DNA from: Candidatus Helarchaeota ASGARD archaeon Hel_GB_B
GTDB lineage: Archaea > Asgardarchaeota > Lokiarchaeia > Helarchaeales > HEL-GB-B
NCBI GenBank assembly: GCA_005191425.1
Contig: SUPR01000003.1
Span: 1 to 64,000 of the forward strand
Direction of reading: 5' to 3'
Length of the DNA stretch: 64,000 nucleotides
Shown here: positions 27,042 through 36,932 of the stretch, one piece after another
Layout: the number at the start of each line of letters is the position of its first letter
Position numbering within the stretch: position 1 is the stretch's first letter
Position numbers and translations under genes: made by a program
The notes under the pieces: model-generated
Seen by the model: only the letters and a program-made list of their open reading frames with translations
Told to the model about the DNA's origin: nothing
Database searches by the model: none

Positions 27042-28178
27042 CTAGAAGCACCTGTGGACTACGGGTGGACCAATTTCATTGTATTCCTTTCGAGTAACCC
27101 ACATCTTCTGAAATGTCTTTAATGAGGCTAAAATTGAGCCACCTATCCAAACGGAATACATTCTTTCAGGAGGTGCTATAATTTTCACTTCTACATTGTC
27201 TGGTATCATCTCTGATATCTCTTTTGTCAATCTCTCTTTTAGTCCTTGATACATTGAGCTACCTCCTGATAATATGATATTACCATATAAATCTCTTCGT
27301 AAGTCTATATCACATTTCGATACTGCTTGGACAATTACTTCATCAAGGGGCGGAGTTTCTTTTCCCACAGCCCCTGGGTTAAAGAATACCTCTGGTGCTA
27401 AAAATCTCTCAACACCTATAATTAAAGTGGACCCATCTGGGAGTAAATACGATTTTTCCATTCCGCTTACTTTTTCTGCATATCGCAATTCTTTTTCTGG
27501 GTCAAGTGCTACATAACATAATTTCTCTTTTATATCTCTAACAATTTCTTTTTCTGCTGATGTTGTTAATGAATATCCTCTCTGTCGTAATAGCCTCATT
27601 AAGTATTCAGTAATATCCCTTCCTGCTAGGTCTAACCTTGAAATAGCATGTGTCAGAGCAAACCCTTCATAAATTGGTACAATATGTGTAACTCCTGTTC
27701 CTGAGTCGCAAACAAGTCCGGTAGTACGTCCTGAAGCATATAATGAGAGAACTGCTTGCATTGAAACATAAAGTGCTGGAACTCCAAATGTTTCAAACAT
27801 AATTTCACACATTTTCTCTCTATTAGGTCTTGGGTTTAGTGGTGGTTCTGTTAAAAGTATAGGATGCTCAGCAGGGTCAACTCGTAAATCTGTATAAAAT
27901 GTATAATGCCAAATCTTCTCCATAGCACCCCAATCTTCCACTATTCCGTGTCCAATTGGATATGATAGCCTTAAAACACCTCTTAGTTGTAAAGCTTCCT
28001 CTCCAATGTAATATTCCCTAGTATAATGTTCTACATCTGACATTATTGAAGTAAATTTTGGATAGCCAATTAGAGTTGGGAAAACTGATCTGGGTTGGTC
28101 TTCACCTGCATAGCCATTTTTTGTGATTCCTGTCCCATTATCTATTACAATTGGTTTTTGAAATACTCCTTCTTCCAT
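27042..28178 (-). CDS. Actin (Asgard 'lokiactin')
   Basis: A 378-aa actin, almost exactly the length of eukaryotic actins (375). The phosphate-1 loop [14 protein letters not shown] is at 12-25, phosphate-2 [16 protein letters not shown] at 157-172, and the adenosine loop [11 protein letters not shown] near 300. The segment [14 protein letters not shown] (141-154) is identical to eukaryotic actin and includes the catalytic Gln (actin Gln137). The C-terminus ends GPPVVHRCF, very close to the eukaryotic GPSIVHRKCF. This is canonical actin, not an MreB, Ta0583 or crenactin. It would form cytoplasmic filaments regulated by Asgard profilin and gelsolin homologues, none of which is in the window. 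It is a single leftward gene with a 1-kb upstream region. Confidence 0.97.
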   Translation of the reverse strand: MEEGVFQKPIVIDNGTGITKNGYAGEDQPRSVFPTLIGYPKFTSIMSDVEHYTREYYIGEEALQLRGVLRLSYPIGHGIVEDWGAMEKIWHYTFYTDLRVDPAEHPILLTEPPLNPRPNREKMCEIMFETFGVPALYVSMQAVLSLYASGRTTGLVCDSGTGVTHIVPIYEGFALTHAISRLDLAGRDITEYLMRLLRQRGYSLTTSAEKEIVRDIKEKLCYVALDPEKELRYAEKVSGMEKSYLLPDGSTLIIGVERFLAPEVFFNPGAVGKETPPLDEVIVQAVSKCDIDLRRDLYGNIILSGGSSMYQGLKERLTKEISEMIPDNVEVKIIAPPERMYSVWIGGSILASLKTFQKMWVTRKEYNEIGPPVVHRCF

Positions 28179-29197
28179 AAATTATTCACATCCATTATAT
28201 ATACAAAATTTATTGTTCCAAAGCCGTCCAAAACTAAATAAAATAAAGGAATTATTGCCGAAACACCGACAAAGCCCAACTACTAATTTTGTACCGGCTT
28301 TGTAAACAATATTCATATTTATATAAACCAATATTTTACTAAATTTATTAAGATCGTGAAATCTATTTCAATATTTGTAATATATCTTTTATTAAATAAA
28401 GATTTTTGAAAATCCTTATTTTAATCGGTTTTATATTAACATTCGAAGAAAAGTAATTTAAACATTTATATTTCTTTATGAACTATAAAGGTGATAATTT
28501 AATAATTTCACTCTAATTTTCAAATGATAATGAAATAAATTATGAATAATAAGAAGTATTTTTTTATATTGACAAATAATATTCAATTAATCGATTTAAC
28601 AATATTCATATACATAATTAAAAACTCCAAACAAATTTTATAGTAAACTTTATAATTGAATCTCCTCAATATATTGTTAATTTTAAAACTTTATCACAAT
28701 AAATTATGAATGATATAAAATTAAATCAATACAATAATTGGTCTAACTATACCTTTTTAAAACGCAATAATTCTTTAATAACCGATTTATTTGTACTAAA
28801 TTTTTAAATTAATTTTAAATATTGAAAAATTGTCGTAGGGAGTAAAGAAATTGAAAAAAATGTTGTATTTTACAATATAGACAATTAGTTTACTACAATA
28901 TATTTGAAATTGGAAAAAATATTTTAATTTAGAACAGTAGGTTATCATTAAAAAGCGATAGTTCCTTATAATTTATTTATTTATTCTAAATTTTTAAAAT
29001 ATTTTCTTTAAATGTTTAAGAATTTTTTAGAGGTTTAAGATATTTATAGAAGTTTTTCTATTAAATTAATTTATTTATCAAATTTTTTTAGAAGGTCATT
29101 GAAAAATGGACACAAACTAAAAATTTTCCGAAAAGAAAAAAAGTTTAAATAATCAATATATTTTAAAATAAATTAAATTGAAAATAACGAAATGTAG
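28179..29197. other. Long divergent intergenic region, 1019 bases
   Basis: Extremely AT-rich space between actin (leftward) and PEP synthase (rightward). No ORF, tRNA or array was recognised. The only GC-richer patch is the inverted repeat at 28269..28303, just upstream of actin. Confidence 0.5.
28269..28303. repeat. 8-bp inverted repeat upstream of actin
   Basis: ACAAAGCC (28269-28276) pairs perfectly with GGCTTTGT (28296-28303) across a 19-base loop, about 90 bases before the actin start codon. It stands out in AT-rich surroundings. It could be an operator or a 5' leader hairpin; no factor is known to me. Confidence 0.4.
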
Positions 29198-31774
29198 ATG
29201 AAAATAATGACTGAGCGGAGTAAAAAATTTATCTTAACATTTGACGAGATTGGGATTGAGGATGTGCCACTAGTTGGAGGTAAAAACGCATCTTTAGGCG
29301 AAATGATCAGAAAAGTCAAAGTACCAGTACCACCCGGTTTTGCAATAACTGCATATGCTTATAGATATTTTATTGAGAAATCTAATTTAAAAAAATTAAT
29401 AGAAGATACACTTAAAGACCTTGATACTCATAATATGAAGCAGCTTGCTGAAGTAGGGGAAAAAATTCGTAATGCTATTAGGTCTGCTGAATTACCAAAA
29501 GAATTAAAAGATGAAATCAATAAAGCCTACAAACAATTAAGTATAGATCTAAATATAAAGGAAGATATTGATTGTGCTGTTAGGAGTTCTGCAACTGCTG
29601 AAGATTTGCCTGACGCTTCTTTTGCTGGACAACAAGATACCTTTTTGCATGTAAAAGGAATCGATAATATTCTTGAGAAAACGGTAGAATGTTTTGCAAG
29701 CCTTTTTACCAACAGAGCCATTTCGTATCGAGTCGACAAAGGATTTGATCATTTTAGTATAGCATTATCTGTAGGAGTCCAAATGATGGCACGGTCTGAT
29801 CTGGCTTGTTCAGGGGTCGCTTTTAGTATTGATACTGATTCAGGATTTCCAAATGTTGTTTATATTACTGGATCATATGGATTAGGGGAATATGTAGTAC
29901 AGGGTAAGGTAATTCCTGATCAATATTATGTTTTTAAACCTACTAAAACTATAATAAGTAAACAATTGGGAGAAAAACATGTTAAATTAATTTATTTTAA
30001 AGATGGAGTCAAGGAAATGAAGACTCCCGAGGAGGATCGCCAGAAATTTGTGTTGTCTGATGAGCAAATTTTAGAGTTAGCTGAATATGTAATACGTATT
30101 GAAGATCATTATAAAAAACCAATGGATATTGAATGGGGTTTGGACGGGCTATCGAATAAAATATTTATTCTTCAAGCTCGGCCAGAAACAGTTCATTCCC
30201 AGAGAAAAAATTTCATTGAACTTTATAAATTACAAGAACATGGTAAAATTTTAGTTACAGGAGAAGCAGTTGGCTCTAAAATAGGCGAAGGAGCAGTAAA
30301 CATAATTCCATCAGTTAAAGATATTGGAAAGTTCAAAAAAGGACAAGTTCTTGTAACTGAAATGACCAATCCTGATTTTGAACCAATTATGAAAATTGCC
30401 GCTGGAATAGTCACGGATCGTGGTGGAAGGACCTGTCATGCTGCGATAGTATCAAGAGAACTAGGTATTCCATGTGTTATCGGCACAGAAAATGCAACTG
30501 AAATTTTAAAAGCTGGTCAGAATATAACAGTTGATTGTAGTGAAGGTCGCGGAATTGTTTATGAAGGGCTATTAAAATTCGAATTATCAAAAGTTGAACT
30601 CGATAAAATTCCAGAAACAAAAACTCAAATAATGATGAATGTTGGTATTCCAGAAAAAGCTTTTATTTTAGGTCAATTACCCCATAAAGGTGTTGGACTA
30701 GCAAGACTTGAATTTATAATAAATTCACATATACAAATTCACCCCACATTCCTTTTAAAATATTCTAATATAAAAGATTGGGTAACTGGTAAATCCAAAA
30801 ACTTAGATCTAGATAAAGAATTTGCTGATGTGATACGGTCTGATGAAGAATTAAAGGAAATGAAAAAATATTATGAAGATCTATTACCAACAGTCAAAAA
30901 ATTAACGAGAGGTTATGAGGACAAATCAAAATATTTTATAGATATTCTAGCTCAAGGAATTGGAAAAATCGCTGCTGCATTTCACCCTTACCCTGTCATC
31001 GTCAGATTATCTGACTTCAAAACTAATGAATATGCTAATTTAATTGGTGGGAAATATTTTGAGCCTGAAGAAAATAACCCCATGATCGGGTGGCGAGGAG
31101 CTTCCAGATATTATAGTGAAAAATATAGAGAATCGTTCAGGTTAGAATGCTTGGCACTTAAAAAAGTTAGAGATGAAATGAAACTTACCAATGTAAAAGT
31201 GATGATCCCATTCTGTAGAACACCAGAAGAAGGCGAAAAAGTTATAAATATCATGAAAGATTTCGGACTTGTTCAAGGTGAAAACGGACTTGAAGTTTAT
31301 GTAATGTGTGAAATTCCCAGTAATGTAATTTTAGCTGATGTATACTCTAAAATCTTCGATGGTTTCTCAATTGGTAGCAATGATTTAACACAATTAACTT
31401 TAGGACTGGACCGAGATAGTGAACTAGTACAATCATTATTTAATGAGCGCCATGAAGCAGTTAAAAAGATGTTGAAAATGGTAATTGAAATAGCAAACAA
31501 AAATAATAAAAAGATCGGTATATGTGGACAAGGCCCAAGCGATTTTCCAAGTTTAGCTGCATTTCTTGTGGAATGTGGGATCAATTCAATGTCTTTAAAT
31601 TCGGATGTAGTTGTTCAGACTATTGGTCTAGTAAAAATTCTTGAGCATGCCATGTCTGAAGGTAAAACTTTTTCAGACCTAACTCCTGACTACATAAAAT
31701 CCGTCCCCAATGTAGATAAAAATTTAAAACAATTAGCAATCGCAATGATTGAAAATGAAAATAAAAACTCGTAA
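29198..31774 (+). CDS. ppsA: Phosphoenolpyruvate synthase (pyruvate, water dikinase)
   Basis: An 858-aa PEP synthase. The N-terminal ATP-grasp domain has GGKNASLGEM and VRSSATAEDLPDASFAGQQ. The central phosphohistidine domain has GGRTCHAAI with His414. The C-terminal TIM barrel has SIGSNDLTQLTLGLDRDS and the catalytic cysteine in GICGQGPSD. It converts pyruvate + ATP to PEP + AMP + Pi, the entry to gluconeogenesis and a step toward the glycogen genes at 14-20 kb. Start ATG 29198; a second ATG three codons on is also possible. The stop codon directly abuts the stop of the next, convergent gene. Confidence 0.95.
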   Translation: MKIMTERSKKFILTFDEIGIEDVPLVGGKNASLGEMIRKVKVPVPPGFAITAYAYRYFIEKSNLKKLIEDTLKDLDTHNMKQLAEVGEKIRNAIRSAELPKELKDEINKAYKQLSIDLNIKEDIDCAVRSSATAEDLPDASFAGQQDTFLHVKGIDNILEKTVECFASLFTNRAISYRVDKGFDHFSIALSVGVQMMARSDLACSGVAFSIDTDSGFPNVVYITGSYGLGEYVVQGKVIPDQYYVFKPTKTIISKQLGEKHVKLIYFKDGVKEMKTPEEDRQKFVLSDEQILELAEYVIRIEDHYKKPMDIEWGLDGLSNKIFILQARPETVHSQRKNFIELYKLQEHGKILVTGEAVGSKIGEGAVNIIPSVKDIGKFKKGQVLVTEMTNPDFEPIMKIAAGIVTDRGGRTCHAAIVSRELGIPCVIGTENATEILKAGQNITVDCSEGRGIVYEGLLKFELSKVELDKIPETKTQIMMNVGIPEKAFILGQLPHKGVGLARLEFIINSHIQIHPTFLLKYSNIKDWVTGKSKNLDLDKEFADVIRSDEELKEMKKYYEDLLPTVKKLTRGYEDKSKYFIDILAQGIGKIAAAFHPYPVIVRLSDFKTNEYANLIGGKYFEPEENNPMIGWRGASRYYSEKYRESFRLECLALKKVRDEMKLTNVKVMIPFCRTPEEGEKVINIMKDFGLVQGENGLEVYVMCEIPSNVILADVYSKIFDGFSIGSNDLTQLTLGLDRDSELVQSLFNERHEAVKKMLKMVIEIANKNNKKIGICGQGPSDFPSLAAFLVECGINSMSLNSDVVVQTIGLVKILEHAMSEGKTFSDLTPDYIKSVPNVDKNLKQLAIAMIENENKNS

Positions 31775-32140
31775 TTAACTTTCCATTTTATTTAATTTTT
31801 TTTCTTCGTTAGTTAGGTCAATCAAGACATTTCTTACTATTTTTCTCCATTTAAGCACCTGGGGAATAATTGACTTAACATTATTGAATTCTATCTTTTT
31901 ATCTTGTTCTATCCTCGTTAATCTATTTAACCAGACATTCATCTGTAAAAGAACTGGTACCAATTCATTTACCTTCTTTTTACTTAAAAATTGTATCAAA
32001 CGTTCTCGTGAATCTGCTAGAGCAAAATATATTGTCCTGACACTTTTGGTCAAAATTATTTTATTTAGAGCATCGTCTAATGGATTTAATAATTGAATTA
32101 CATGTAATATAAATTCATCTTTATCTTCATTTTCGCCCAT
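31775..32140 (-). CDS. Hypothetical helical protein
   Basis: A 121-aa protein that appears all-helical (VIQLLNPLDDALNKI, LVPVLLQMNVWLNRLTRI, VLKWRKIVRNVLIDL) with an acidic N-terminus. No family was recognised. Its stop lies next to the ppsA stop with no gap, and an ATG start is present. A small helical-bundle regulator or adaptor is all that can be suggested. Confidence 0.5.
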   Translation of the reverse strand: MGENEDKDEFILHVIQLLNPLDDALNKIILTKSVRTIYFALADSRERLIQFLSKKKVNELVPVLLQMNVWLNRLTRIEQDKKIEFNNVKSIIPQVLKWRKIVRNVLIDLTNEEKKLNKMES

Positions 32141-32382
32141 AATGAGCCGTCCTTTATCATCAATGTTTTAAAGTAGATAGTCGTAAGTTTTTTATGTAAA
32201 TTATCAATTATTTTCAAAACCTTATAGTATATACTTAAACTTTTTTTACTTATTTATTATATTAGTTTCTATTATCAACATTCCATCTTTTAAAATATTT
32301 AATGGTTTTTTTATTAAAATGCATAAAATTTTTAAAATGTTATCGATATCTGAAATTATTACTCAAACAAAAAACATATTTA

Positions 32383-32420
32383 TTTATAAAAATAATTCCA
32401 ACATCCACTTAAAAAAGGTG
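32383..32420 (+). promoter_or_regulatory. Promoter and SD of rpl10e
   Basis: A TATA-like TTTATAAA at 32383-32390 sits 38 bases before ATG 32429, and AAGGTG at 32415-32420 is a Shine-Dalgarno site with proper spacing. The geometry suggests a short leader of about 15-20 bases. Called by eye. Confidence 0.45.
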
Positions 32421-32428
32421 CTTAAAAA

Positions 32429-32992
32429 ATGCCAAGAAGACCATGGAAATGTTATAGAGAATTGTCTAAAAAGGCATATGTCTTAAAACAGAAAAAAACT
32501 AAAAAAATGCGAAGAATGTATGTTAGAGGTGTCCCTGACCCTAAAATAAGAATTTTTACCATGGGTAAAAGAGACCCAGAATTCGATTACGTCGTCAAAT
32601 TAACAATTACTGAATTAGGCAATATTAACAACCTCTCATTAGAAGCTGCCAGAATAGCAGCTAACCGGTACATGCGAAAAATGGTCGGCACTTCAAATTA
32701 TTATCTAAAAATTTTGTTATACCCGTTCCACGTAATCCGAGAACACAAGATGATGGCATTTGCAGGTGCTGACCGTCTTCAAGATGGTATGCGAAAAGCA
32801 TTTGGTAAAGCCTGTGGGACAGCAGTTAGAATTAACCGCAAAAATAAAGATATTATGCTTATTAGAGTTAAAAAACAGAACATAAATTTTGCTAAAGAAG
32901 CACTAAGACGGGCAAAAATGAAATATCCCTTAAAAAGTGTCATCTCAGTTCTATCTTACCAAGAATATAAAGATCAAGGCGGAGTATTTTAA
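32429..32992 (+). CDS. rpl10e: Large-subunit ribosomal protein L10e (uL16)
   Basis: A 187-aa archaeal L10e. It starts MPRRPWKCYRELSKKAY, the usual archaeal L10e N-terminus. The core has YYLKILLYPFHVIREHKMM and GADRLQDGMRKAFGKACGTA, typical of uL16, which contacts the tRNA acceptor region near the peptidyl-transferase centre. Length and start are normal. Single gene with a visible TATA and SD. Confidence 0.97.
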   Translation: MPRRPWKCYRELSKKAYVLKQKKTKKMRRMYVRGVPDPKIRIFTMGKRDPEFDYVVKLTITELGNINNLSLEAARIAANRYMRKMVGTSNYYLKILLYPFHVIREHKMMAFAGADRLQDGMRKAFGKACGTAVRINRKNKDIMLIRVKKQNINFAKEALRRAKMKYPLKSVISVLSYQEYKDQGGVF

Positions 32993-33138
32993 TAAACAAA
33001 TTTTTAATTATTCCTGTTATCATCTAATTTTGTTTATCATCATTATCATATACTCTTTATTTTAAAAATAACTTTTAATAATTGTTTTAAGATTTATAAT
33101 TGTTATAATTTTTTAAAAATTTTAATTGTGGTTATATA

Positions 33139-33723
33139 ATGGAAAAATTCTTAAATAAATATGCAGGTTATTTGGTCAATGGGGAAGGTATTAACTATCT
33201 AATAAATAACAAATGCGATTGTTGCCCTGATAATAACAGATATCTAGAAATTAATCCATTTAACAAAGATAATATCTCGTCTGTGAGTCTAGACATATGT
33301 ATTGGACGGTATTTATGGGAATTTATAGATAAAAAAATCACGCATTTCGACAATGCGAATGATGATATTAAAGAATTTTTGGACAAATATACCAGACGTT
33401 ATGACTTGGTTAAGGATTTGGGTGGAAAATTGGTAATCCATAAAGACCAATTTTTTTTATTGGAGATTTTTGAAGCCATCAAATTTAATAGACATGTAAG
33501 TGGCCAAATTTTGGGAAAATCTTCTATTGCTAGACTAGGTCTGATCATTCAAACAGCAAGTATAATAAATCCAATGCAAAAACAAAAATTAATTTTAGAA
33601 ATCAAAAATATCTCGCCAATAACTCTAACTTTTAATTATAAAGACCCTATTGCTCAGATTCAATTTTACTATTTTCCAACTCCAATAGAAAAACATTATC
33701 AAAAATATGGTAGGTTTAAATAA
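33139..33723 (+). CDS. dcd: dCTP deaminase / dUTPase-family protein
   Basis: A 194-aa member of the trimeric dUTPase/dCTP deaminase fold. The signature GQILGKSSIARLGLIIQTA is the catalytic segment with the expected Arg and Ser. LEIKNISPITLTF and DPIAQIQFYYF are the later beta motifs. The usual IDPG(F/Y) turn is INPMQ here, a deviation. The C-terminus ends EKHYQKYGRFK, similar to dCTP deaminases (YqGQ). It would supply dUMP precursors or remove dUTP. A cysteine-bearing CDCCPDNN near residue 30 is unusual for the family. Confidence 0.75.
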   Translation: MEKFLNKYAGYLVNGEGINYLINNKCDCCPDNNRYLEINPFNKDNISSVSLDICIGRYLWEFIDKKITHFDNANDDIKEFLDKYTRRYDLVKDLGGKLVIHKDQFFLLEIFEAIKFNRHVSGQILGKSSIARLGLIIQTASIINPMQKQKLILEIKNISPITLTFNYKDPIAQIQFYYFPTPIEKHYQKYGRFK

Positions 33724-33944
33724 TCTTCTAATCTAATCATGCACTTTTTATTTATCAAGAACTTTTTCAATTTAGATAAAAATTTGGGAATTTTTGACTA
33801 TTTGATTAGTAGATTAAATAAAATTACTATCATTTAGTTTCAAATTTACGTCTAGTATTAAAAGAATTATTTTTAAAATGGATAGAAATATAAAAAATCT
33901 ATTAAATTTAGTTAAAAATATATGTTTTTATAATTTTTTGAATT

Positions 33945-35111
33945 TTAAAAAGAAACAGGTCTACACCGTGCTGTCCACGAACTATTAAGTAAACTTGCGA
34001 AAAAGTCAATTTGATTTTCAGACTGTACTATTAACCCAGATACGCTCTTATTACTTCCAATTGGCGCAAACATTAAAATCTCCAAATCTTTATTGATAGC
34101 CCATAGGTCTTTTTCTGGATATAATTTAATCTCGATATTGTTCATAGAATTATATTTATTGAATAATTCTACGTGTTTTGAATTAGTTCGGTCAATGAAA
34201 GTCGCTAATTTAATGCGAATAGTACTTTTTAAGTTTTCTAAATTTAACTCTTCAATAAAATCAATGGTAGGAATAAAAATCATACCAGTCGATTTCAAAT
34301 CTTCAATCAGTCTTTTAATCCCTTCTATAGCACTAGCTTCTGTAAGTATTATATTTCCGCTATTTCCAGCAGGTATTACTTCCGCTTTTTCTCCTTCATA
34401 TTGTTGTAGTCTTTTTTCAAGTTCTGCAATTTTTATCTCTTTAATTTTAAGTTCTGTTTTTAAATTAACATCACCGTCAGCCAATTTTTCTTCTAAATCC
34501 CTAATAATCTTATCTTTTTCAAAGATTATTTTTTCTAATTCCTTAATTTTTTCTTTAAGTTCATCTAAAGCTGATCTTGAAATTAAATCTGAAGTTTGGG
34601 ACTTAACTTTACCTAATTCTATTTCTAAATCTCTAATTTTATTTGTCAATTCCTTGATTTTTTCTTCTCGCTCATTAATTATACTTTCAAATTTCTTCTC
34701 TTTTTCCGAAATCTCGTTTTTCATATCATAGATTTTATTTTTCAATAAAGAAGTCTGATTTTCCCATTCAGTATTAATTCTTAAAAGTTGCTCATTTTTA
34801 TCATTAATTTCCTGATTTGCAGATGTTAACTCTTTTTGTTGCGATATAATTGATACTTGTTGATCCCTTATGACACTATCTTGTTCAGTAATTGTAGATT
34901 GCTGCTCAGCAATTGTACTCTGTTGTTGCGTAATTATTTTTTGCTTTTCCTCATTTAATGCCTGTTCCTTCTTTAGAAGTTCCTCTAAATTCTGGACAGA
35001 ACTTTTTAAAGATGTGATAATTTCTTTTTGATCCTTTAATAATTTTTCCTGAATTAAAACTCTCTGTTTTATAGGTAAATTTTCAGTTGGGTCTGCCATT
35101 TTGAACACCAT
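33945..35111 (-). CDS. Long coiled-coil protein with C-terminal globular domain
   Basis: A 388-aa protein. Residues about 12-245 are continuous coiled coil rich in Glu, Lys and Gln, including near-repeats IITQQQSTIAEQQSTITEQ. Residues about 255-388 are globular (GIKRLIEDLKSTG ... IRIKLATFIDRTNSKHVELF ... DLEILMFAPIG) and look like the PLD-like C-terminal effector domain of TrmB-type regulators. No DNA-binding winged helix or membrane segment is present. An oligomeric sensor or scaffold is the most that can be inferred. Single leftward gene between two long AT-rich spacers. Confidence 0.6.
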   Translation of the reverse strand: MVFKMADPTENLPIKQRVLIQEKLLKDQKEIITSLKSSVQNLEELLKKEQALNEEKQKIITQQQSTIAEQQSTITEQDSVIRDQQVSIISQQKELTSANQEINDKNEQLLRINTEWENQTSLLKNKIYDMKNEISEKEKKFESIINEREEKIKELTNKIRDLEIELGKVKSQTSDLISRSALDELKEKIKELEKIIFEKDKIIRDLEEKLADGDVNLKTELKIKEIKIAELEKRLQQYEGEKAEVIPAGNSGNIILTEASAIEGIKRLIEDLKSTGMIFIPTIDFIEELNLENLKSTIRIKLATFIDRTNSKHVELFNKYNSMNNIEIKLYPEKDLWAINKDLEILMFAPIGSNKSVSGLIVQSENQIDFFASLLNSSWTARCRPVSF

Positions 35112-36506
35112 TTAATAATTATCCTATCTACTATATTAGTTTTCCAATATTAATAACAAAATAGATTTTAATTGAAATTTTTTAAAACTATTTACTATTG
35201 ATAATTAATATTTTAATACTTAAATTAATGAATTTTAAAAGTTGTTTTGAAACTATTATAAAATTATTATCTGTATTTTTCTATAAATTTTCTATGTTCT
35301 TTTTAATGATTTTTTATATTATATACTTTATTTTGTTATCAATAATTGATTTTTTTAATAATAAATAATAGTCATTAATTTGAAACCAACAATTTAAAGA
35401 ATAATACCACTTTAAAAATTAATGTTTTAAATTTTATTTTGGAAATTATCATTCATATTATAAATAATAAGGTAAAATAATTGTTGTATTTTACTAATAT
35501 TAAACTAAAAGTAATATTTTTTATTCCAAATACTATAACCCATCATTCTTCAATTGTAAATTATTATTTTCCAAAAATCTTTTCATTTCGTTAATTGTCT
35601 ATCGATTAAAATTCTTAATATAATAATTTACCTTGAATTTTGAATTAACGTGCGTTTTTTATATGTTCAAATTTATTTAATATTTTATATTCTTAAATGT
35701 ATTAAATAGCGCCTCTTTATTTTATTTCTAAAGTTTTTAACCATTAATTTAATAAAATTTTTCAAGATATTGTTCATACTACTATTTTTTTACTTTATTT
35801 AAATAGTATATTTATCCAACTATGAATTTTTTTGTTTAGTTTTTTAATAAATTTGAAAAATTGGAAGTTAAATTCTGATTGATAAGTAATTTTTGTTTTA
35901 AAAATCTGTTAATTAAATTTTTTTTATTCCGTACTAATGTCAAATTTTTAAAAAATTCTAATTATATTGCTTTCAAACTTTTTTCCAGCATATTATCATT
36001 TAGTTTAATAAATTTCATATTAAAATTTTAAGGATTTAATAAAAAATATTAATTTTTATTGTTGATAACATTATTCCCCTTTTAAATTTAATCAGGAAAG
36101 TCTAATTAAAACTTTTTAATTAACTTGATTTCTCATGAAAATTTTAAATAATCTACTCAATTACAAGAGATTTGGATAAATATGAAAAAAATATGTTATA
36201 TAATTGTATTTCAGATAAATTATTGTTAATAAAAAATAATAACCATTTTATGATGATATTAAAGATTTTATAATATTAATAATTTACCTTTACATGTCAA
36301 ATATAAATGGTATTAATATTTCATAAATTGAGATCTTTTAAAACAATCAAGCAATATGTTTGAAAAGGTATTATTTATATACATTAATGGATAAAGAATC
36401 TTAAAAAAATTCAATGAAAAAAATAAAAAATAATGTTTAAATTTAAAAACTAATGAATTGAATTTAAAATATTATTAAAAAGCTAAAATTAGAACAAAAA
36501 ACCATC
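35112..36506. other. Long intergenic region, about 1.4 kb, no gene seen
   Basis: The longest gene-free stretch of the window, dominated by A and T runs. I found no ORF worth reporting, no tRNA-like GC-rich block and no repeat array. It could be an AT-rich regulatory or replication-related region or a decayed gene, but nothing specific supports either. Confidence 0.45.
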
Positions 36507-36512
36507 GGTGAG
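36507..36512 (+). promoter_or_regulatory. Shine-Dalgarno site of trxA
   Basis: GGTGAG, six bases before ATG 36519, matches the anti-SD of archaeal 16S rRNA and fixes the thioredoxin start. Confidence 0.6.
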
Positions 36513-36518
36513 ACTATT

Positions 36519-36863
36519 ATGGTAGATATAGATTTCTTAGAAGAAAAAATTGGTAAAAAATTAAAAGGGAAACCAACATTAGTTGACATTTGGGCGCAGT
36601 GGTGTGGTCCATGTCTGTATTTATCTCCATATATCGACGAAATACACAAAAAATATGAAGATAAATTGAATATCGTTAGAGTTAATACAGAAGAGGGACC
36701 TGGTCGCGAAATTTTTATGCATTACGCACAACCACTCGGAGTGAACGGTATTCCATTCATATTGTTTTTTGATAAAGATGGCAATTTGAAAGAACACGTC
36801 CTAGGTGCATATATTGAAAAAATTCAAGAAACAGCTGATAAAATAGTAAGTGCTTCAGGTTAA
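36519..36863 (+). CDS. trxA: Thioredoxin
   Basis: A 114-aa thioredoxin with the redox motif WCGPC (Cys29, Cys32) in LVDIWAQWCGPCLYLSPY and the cis-proline in GVNGIPFILFFD. It would reduce protein disulfides in the cytoplasm. Length is normal. No thioredoxin reductase is adjacent. Start fixed by the SD at 36507. Confidence 0.93.
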   Translation: MVDIDFLEEKIGKKLKGKPTLVDIWAQWCGPCLYLSPYIDEIHKKYEDKLNIVRVNTEEGPGREIFMHYAQPLGVNGIPFILFFDKDGNLKEHVLGAYIEKIQETADKIVSASG

Positions 36864-36932
36864 AAACAATAGAAAAGATATAGATATAATACCTTCTAAT
36901 TTTCAAATTTAAATAATAAATTTTAAATCATT

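Noticed and set aside
28269-28303. tRNA or rho-independent-type terminator
   Set aside because: The hairpin has no tRNA arms or T-loop sequence, lies upstream of the actin start and lacks a following T run in the relevant direction.
35112-36506. CRISPR array or replication origin in the long AT-rich gap
   Set aside because: No regularly spaced direct repeats and no origin-box-like inverted repeats could be recognised by reading.
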